From Panopea generosa (lineage: Eukaryota; Mollusca; Bivalvia; Adapedonta; Hiatellidae): 64,000 nt of DNA. Location of the stretch: contig CM055895.1 of the NCBI GenBank assembly GCA_029582155.1, positions 60,861,078-60,925,077 on the forward strand, read 5' to 3'. The position numbers and the translations under genes were made by a program. The notes under the pieces are model-generated. The model saw only the letters and a list, made by a program, of their open reading frames with translations. It was not told the DNA's origin and ran no database searches. How positions within the stretch are numbered: the first letter of the stretch is position 1; every line of letters starts with the position of its first letter. Positions 50,601-59,400 of this stretch are shown here, one piece after another.

Positions 50601-53600
50601 ACCCCGTCACTGAAAATGTAAACAAGCAACATATTTAATAATGCGCCAACTTGGTATTTTTGCACCTCAAGGCGATGACACAAATTAATCAATATATTAT
50701 GAAGAAAATTTGGACAATTTGACTTTCACATATTTCTATCTCTTCCAATGAAATACTATAACCATGTTTAATATCAAAATGACTGTCTTTGTGTGCATGA
50801 TGTAAATATTTAATCTTTGGTTAGAAAAAGATAACATATTACCGTTATGTGTTCAGTTTAAAATTTATATTTTGTAAAAATTTCAAATATGCCGACTTAA
50901 CTATATCAATTAACTCAATATGTTCAAAGAAGGAAATTGTATTATTTGTTTAATCACTATTAATCATCACTTCCCTTTTGACATGTCGTTTTACACCTTG
51001 ATGAGAAGGAAGTCTTTGGTGCCATATTTACACCTTCAAAGTCAAACAATAACTTTGTCAGTATATATAGATTGGTAAGACTGTGAATTAATATTAAGAG
51101 AACATTAATAGAATAGAACATTAACATTTTGAGAATATAAAAATAAGAATTTAGGATAGCTTTGTGCAGAAAATAGGAAAAACTTTGTGATTAAAAAATA
51201 ATTTAATAATTTAACTTCGTGATAAACGTAACTTTGTGACTACTGTGTGATTTCAGCATTAAAATATAACAACTTTGTGAATATAACTTTAGTGAAAATT
51301 TTGTCATTTAGAAATAGAACTTTGTGATTTTAAAGGCATTGAACTTGAAATTAAGGACTTTGTGAACTTAGTGAATAGTCATAGTGCAATTATAACTTAT
51401 AACTTCTAATTAATTTAACTTAGAAACCATCTGGTATTTGATATAACTTTGTGTTACTTTATAACTGTGCATACTTTTGTAAATATCATAGTTGACAGTT
51501 TTAAACATCTTGTTAAAAGCGTTAACTTTCATTCGGCATTTTGTTCATATAGATCTACGACAACCACACATCATGGATACTACTCTCCCAACATAATGAG
51601 TGTAGCGTTTTACCCTTATAATAGATACACCATATGGCAATGGAATTTACATATGAAACAGTTGCAAATATTTATATATATATTCAAAAGTTCAATATTG
51701 AGTGAATTAAATTGAACTTGTGTAATATGGTTACTTCCCTGAGGAAGATTTTTGAATGAAAATATATATATTCAGTCTAAAGATAACATTAAGGTCTCTC
51801 TTAAGAATTACCTCCCTAACATAACGGTAGCAAAATTCTTACGCCCAAGAAATTAGAGCTGTGTAAAGCGGTTGGGCATTTTTTTTTGTTAAAAATCTAT
51901 AAAATGTCATATTTTTGTGCATATGGGAACTTTGGAACATTTTCTTGATTTATGCCAAGATTGGAAGACACTGGTTACTTTTTGATGATGCTATTACAGT
52001 TTAAAGATGCGTAGTGAAACACTGCAACAAATGGATAGAATTGTCAAAAATAAAGGGGTGCCATCAAACCATCGAAATTGTGAAAAAACAACCTGGTCAA
52101 CTCTATGTGTTTTTTTTTTCATAATTGATCCAACAGAGGACTATCTATGGGAACAAGGTATTTTGAGAACCCGAAACACTGCAACAAATGGTCAGAATTA
52201 TCAAATGAAGGGGTGCCATCAAACCACTGAAATTGTGAAAAGGCAACCTGGTCAACCAAATGTTTTTTCTGCATAATTGGACCAACAGAGGTCTATCTAT
52301 GGGAATAAGACACATTTAGAACCATTGGTAATGTATCCAGTGTTCCAGAAGAGCATGTCTCTATTATGTAGAATACTACAAAATTAATTGTTTTTTGAGA
52401 CGTGAAGTCCTTGTATAATCGTATACTGGTCATACCTAATACCGCGAGTCACAATTTTTTTTCAACCATGTAAAGAATGGCATCAATTATAAACAGTAAT
52501 AAGGTTACTTAAGTATGCTGAGTAATAAACAGTTGCCGATACCAAATGCCGACGCTAGCGGAAGTTGGAACTTTGCGCATGTCTTCCCAGATTGTTATTA
52601 TACGGGCATTCGCGGTAATAGGTATACTGCGGTATTAGGTATACAAGGGATACTATGCACATGTAGCATGTATATGGCAACTGTTCAAGTGTACTTAACG
52701 CTCTGTATTGATATATTTATTTTGTGTTATAAATGGTATAATGACGATGCATATCGCAGAAACTACCTCAGACACTTAATTCGATAAAATCCAATAAAGG
52801 CTACTCCGTCTAGTAGTCGATAACGTATTGCTTCCCTTTACATTTTCCGATAATGGGAAATAAACTACCTGTCGCTACATATTTTGCCTACGGGCATGTT
52901 GAGATTAAATCGATAAAATTGTTTTAAAGTACATTTTTGCTTTATTTTAATGTAATAAAAGGGTATTGCAATGTATTAAGAAAGTAGACATGTCAACAAT
53001 TAAATAGTGAAATTTAATTCATCTTTATTTATTTAATTGTTTTAATTTTTTATTTTTCATTAATGTTCATTAAGCTTTATTTTATTTATTTATGTTTTAT
53101 AAACAAAATATCCATAACTTAATAAAGCATACTACGATACTAATAAGACATAAATATCTAATACATGTACATACATCTCATTAAGCATATTTTTCACAGA
53201 TTAATCTGGCGTGCACCCGTGATTATGATCGTAATTTTGATTTCAGTAAATCTAGTATTTTTTCTTTCTTTCTGAATTTGGTGTGTACACCTAATGCACT
53301 TAGTTTCTTTTTCAGTTCATTCACATTCAATTCTTCCAAGTCACAATCTCCAGTTACCGTTTCAGGCTGATATTTTAAATTGGCTTCAATTTGTTCGTCA
53401 ATGATTTTCTCCTTTTTCTTAGTTATTTGCAACGATCGTTCATTTGCCCAAAATGTACTGTCAGTTTTTACGTACTTCCGCTTTTCCATATCGTAATTCT
53501 GCACAAAACTAAGTTCAAGTCGCTTTCTTACAAGCAGGGCGTCATGTGTTGGGTTTATCAAACCAAACATGCGTAAAATATGGTCAGATAAACAATATTT

Positions 53601-55448
53601 TAGATTTCTCAAGTTTTATGACCCCGCATTGAGGCACAACGACTTCATTCATTCATTCATTCATTCATTCATTCATTCATTCATTCATATTTTTCAATTT
53701 CATTCATTCATTCACTCAGTGAAATAAATCAGTTGACATTTTTGGGTGTTATTTTAAAAAATATTTTTACATGTATTTAACAACTAAACGTTTAATTGAA
53801 ATAAGTCTAATACATTCTATCATACACTTGTAAAAGTTTTCGAAAGAAAACAATAAGATTTCCTATATTGAAAAAAAATATTTATTCAACTTTTACTTCA
53901 ATCCCTATTTTTCTTAGTAAAAAAGATGACAAAAGTTGGGGGAAAAATATCGAATTTAAATTTTGTTAATAAATGGACATGTTTTGGCTTCAATCTAGAT
54001 ACATGTAGATAATAATCACTGACGTATATCACTGACTTGCGTTATTGTACTCTATGTAACTTTAACGACATAGAAGATGAATACCATTTTGTGTTATTAT
54101 GTCCTAGTTATCAGGATATCCGTGAAAGTTTATTCATCAAGCTTTTAGAACTCGCAATTCCTTGTACAATCAAAATACATAATATATATATCTATCTTTT
54201 TGTGTTGATCTACTCAAGTATTTATTTGACAAAGTATTTTAATGTTTAATTTATATTTGTCCAACCTCAAAAACTATTAAAATATATGTATTTAAATAAA
54301 GTAATTTTCTAATTTAAAAGAATCTAACATAATATTGATCTATTATCTGTGTGTCATGTGTTACATTTATTATCTGAATTTGTATGTAATAAGAAACATT
54401 ATTTGTTTAAATTACTGAATAAAGAATTTGAATCTTGAATCTATATTTAAGCAGAAAAATTAACTGTAAAAAGGACCAATATCTTAATTTTTATTTCTTA
54501 ATTCTTAATTTCATTAAGATTAATTCGTTTTTAAAAATAAATCACCAAGAGTCATCATGAAAACAACACACAAAGGCTCTGTTTACATGATCAGTTTATT
54601 AGGGGCACCCTACAGTTTTATGACCAATAAACTTATGACCCGAGACAATAAAGACAATAAAACTGATTAATTTATCCCGCGTCGCAACATTACGAAAAAC
54701 TACTATAATTAACGTCATTGGACATTTTCGCTAGACAAACTATTTTATATACAAACTATTCAATTAAAGAAGAGATAACGAACTGTACATCTAGGGATGT
54801 TTTAATATATGTGTATAACTTCTGTTTTTGTTTCCATTTGTAATTATGTAAATATGTGTTTGTATCTGCATTGTTAATTTATATATGTATATATATAAAT
54901 TATGTTTATGATGACGAGAAACTGTATATAGTTTAAGTCAATAAAATGTCTTATGCTATTATTAAACCTTGTCTGTATGCTTATACTCTCCGTATGGAGC
55001 AATAAAATAATCAACCAATTATATGGGGGCAATAAAACCAATCGGAACGTTTCCCCTTTTTGTAATGTTTTATTACCTGGTGTATAAACGAAAATGTTCT
55101 TTTTAAAAATTGTGTCAACATTTTTTTAAATGATGACTTTTAGATATATTTAATTATGTATATCATATATCGATACTTTAAGATATTTTTTATATTGCGT
55201 AATGGCCCTTTTTTTCTTGTCAGAATTTTAAAATTTTGTTTATTTTAACACTTTTTAAATAACTCGATTTGCAGCATTACACATAGTCTTATTAGATAAG
55301 ATAAAATAAGATAAGATAAGATAAGATGATATTAGATGAGATGAGATGAGATGAGATGAGATGAGATGAGATGAGATGAGATGAGATAAGATCATATTCT
55401 TATTATGTGAATAGTTAATTGTATTTTGCATTGTGTGATAGTCTCTTG

Positions 55449-55491
<43 letters not shown>

Positions 55492-56440
55492 TGGCAAAAT
55501 ACTCAAAACAAAACATGTCCTAAGGCATAATGAAGGTATAAACTGTTGCTAATTATCATTAAGGACAATATGATTCGGTCCGCTGCCAATTAGTGCTGTA
55601 AAAACTGTGAAAATACAATTGATAAACTTGCTTTCATAATTACTTTGTTCATTTTATAACAACAACAATAAAGTAGACAACATAATGTATGGCAATTAAC
55701 AGATCATTAAATGACAAGTCATTCAAATAGCGCATTATCTTATTATTAACACTACTATATTTAATATAGATAAAATTTACGAAAGTTTCACTATTCATGA
55801 TATATTTATACAACCATACATTAATAATATCTATAACAGTATGAAATCTTAATAATATTTAAGTTATAAAATAGCATAGCAGTAGCTCTTAAAACGTGAC
55901 ATTCAACTATCCCCCGCAGGTAGTCACGTGACCAATATCGTTCTGGTTTTGTTCGCGGATGTAAAAAGTGAAAAATAGAAAAAATACAAATAGTTTTGTT
56001 AAAAAAAGACCATGTTCCCAACTGATTTATCAATTTGAAAATATACCGTTGGAAAGATAAGCATCTTTAAATTTTGAAATTAATTGCAAAAAATATGTCA
56101 TTATATATTAAAGATACGTAAACTGCTTTTAAATACACACTGCTTCTCAAAATGTTTCAAAGTTTACATTGGACATATAGGGAAAACAATGAGTTAATGT
56201 TCCCAACTGATTAATCAATTTGAAAATATACCGTTGGAAAGATAAGCATCTTTAAATTTTGAAATGAATTGCAAAAAATATGTCATTTTATATTAAAGAT
56301 ACGTAAACTGCTTTTAAATACACACTGCTTTTCATTATGTTTCAAAGTTTACATTGGACATATAGGGAAAACAATGAGTTAATGGTTTTGGAGTATAGAT
56401 ATACACACATGCTGGGAAATCTTTAGTAAATTACGCGTAC

Positions 56441-56482
<42 letters not shown>

Positions 56483-59400
56483 GTTCCAATATGTTCCAAT
56501 ATCTTTGTATTTCCTCGCGTCTTCTGTTACGCCAATATTTACTTAAAAGGTTAATTGACTTTTGTTTCACGAACATAAACTTAAATACTTAAAAACTTAT
56601 ATAAAAGAAAAGCATCCAGATGATCAATATTTTAGACTGGTTCCAGTAAAACTTCACATAGTCCAAATGACACCGATTAAAAAAATGAACAAATAACCAG
56701 TCAAATTCAGTTAAGATTTTAATTTAAAGTACAGTTAAAATCATATGCCAGGTTACTCAAATATACATTAATCAATGTCATTGTAACAATATTCAATCTC
56801 ACGGGAGCCAGGGTTAGCGGGATTGATACCAGCTCAACCCAATGCCTCTCATAAATAACTGTTTTACCCAGGAAGCAGACCCGAAAGCGGTTCATATAAG
56901 CTCTGAGCTTTCATCGCAATCGAGCTAATATAAATTAGTATAAACTATTATAATATTTGATATAATATGGATATAGTGTGTAGTATATACAGAAAATATC
57001 CTTCACTACATACTACACAGCGTACATTTTATACCGTATTATATAAAAAATATCTACAGAGTCAACCCTTCATACAACCGTGCTCAGTTAGCTCAGTCGG
57101 TAGCGTCTGTCTATCAATCTAGGGTCGTCAGTTCGAATACCCGTTCGGCCACAATCTCCGTGATGACTGACGTACGACATTGAGTCACATTATCATTCGT
57201 TTGTCACCAATGATACAAGTGGGAAAGTTATCAGTTACTTGCGAAGATAGGTTTGCTTGAGAAGTGGTTAACCTTCTAGAATCCCAGGAAAGAGTAATTA
57301 GGCTAACTGATAGTCTGTAAGCCCTCGATTACATAAAAATGACGCTAAATATTTAAAAAAAAAAAGAGTAACCCTTCACAGCAGCTGGTGTTTGCTGTGT
57401 ATGTGGTATGTGCGTGTATGTTTTAATTGATACCTAATGTATTAGTACCAAAACGTTTAAACTCTATAACTAATTGGTCAGTCCTTCGACTTGTTTAAAT
57501 ATATATACAGTGATACTGATAGCATTTGTATACCATGTATATATGATGAAAGAATATTAATTTTATAAGTGAATGACATGTATAAAAGTCGGCACTCATT
57601 TTTGTGTCTGTCAACAAAGTGTATTTTATATAGTGAAAATTCTAACCTGCATTGAGTGCAAGGGAAGGTCCATACAGCACTATAGACATGTATATTATCT
57701 GAAATAGAATAAGGTGCACGAAACTAATTAGAGTTATTTTTTCAACCATGCTGCCTGTCGATCATTTGGTATATCCGCCATGTCTCCTTCAGTAATTCGA
57801 CTAATGACCATGTCATCTGCATACCATTTTGTATATCGACCATGTCGTCTGTTGGTCAGTTCGTCTATCCCCCATGTATTATGTAGGTCATTTGGTCTAC
57901 CAATCATGTCGTCTGTCGATCATTTAGTCTATCCACCACGTCGTCTGTCGATCATTTTGTCTACCAAACATGTCGTCTGTCGGTCATTTCGTATATCGAC
58001 CATGTCGTCTGTCGATAATTTTGTCTTTCGACCATGTTGTCTGTCGGTCATTTCGTCTATCAACCATGTCGTCTGTGGATCATTGTCGTCGTTAGTTTTT
58101 CTTTACTATCGCACTTTCATCCTTGTTATTTTAACGAGCAGGGTAGGCTGATTAAGAAGCCAGCAGACAGCACCGGCAGGGTCGCTACTTCTCCCGGTGC
58201 TGCACCATTGGCCGGATAAGACGTTCATTTTCTATGTCGGTTGTTGAATTGTCTAAGTAGATTCGTCGAGTTGGTCGGTTCGTGAAGGTAGTTGATTAAT
58301 TTTTTTGATGGTTCCCCGTTGGTTGAGTACATCGCCGTTCAGTCGTGGATATGCTGGTTGTCATGTGTTGTACCGCTGATTGTAGAACTGCTGGTTAATT
58401 CTTTGCGTCGAAACAACATTTCTAGGGTGACGTTAAAAACGTTAAAACAATGATATTTTAAAATAGATGTCTCCACCAATCATCAATGCAAAGACATCCG
58501 TTGTTGTATATCGATCATCATCATCACCTGCTCACACATATCTTAAGTAATCATCTTATACGGTGTTGACCCACTTTGAAGTTTGGAGCTCCGGTAAACA
58601 CGTCCTTCCATTTCGACAGCCGCTTGTAGAGCGGAATCGTCTGTGGATTATTTCGTGTATCCACCATGTCGTCTGTCGGTCAGTTCGTCTATCGACCATG
58701 TCGTATGTAGGTCATTTCGACTACCAATCATGTCGTCTGTCGATCGTTTAGTATACCCACCATGTCGTCTGTCGACCATTCCGTTTATCGACCATGTCGT
58801 TTGTCGATTATTTCGTCTACCGACCGTTATTGTCTATCATTCATTTTCTTTATCAACCATTTTCAGTGTTGATCATGACGTATGTCAAGTATTTTGTCTT
58901 TTGAACAAGCCATCTGTCGATCAGTTATTCGTTTAGCTATGTCCTGTACAAAGACATTGATTCTCCACCATTTTATTATTTATCAAAGACGAAAAACAAT
59001 TAACAAGTTAACTTTAGCCTGCCTCGAATTTTTACCATGGTTGTTTTGTTATTTCGAATTTTCCCCAAAGTTGGTTCGATATTTCGAAATTTCATCTCCG
59101 TAGTATTGTTATTTTGAATGTTGACCACTGTTTATTTCAGTAGCTTAGTATCTGAATTACATAGACACGTGTATATTTTCATGTTAATTTACAAAAACCA
59201 AGGTGTAATGTGTGGTCGTGTAAATGAATTAATGGGGCATAACTTTAGACTGATTTACATTTATTTAGAAGATATAATAACGATTATCCGTCTTACCATT
59301 TGTAAGGAGAATATACATGACCCCAGAGTTCGGACTCCTTTGCTGAATCTCTTTTCAAGATACTGAAAATGCAAGGAAAAGTGTTAACATAATAGCAATA

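Noticed and set aside
57780-58151. 123-codon frame as a possible gene
   Set aside because: It is a shadow of the ~33-bp CATGTCGTCTGTCG repeat.
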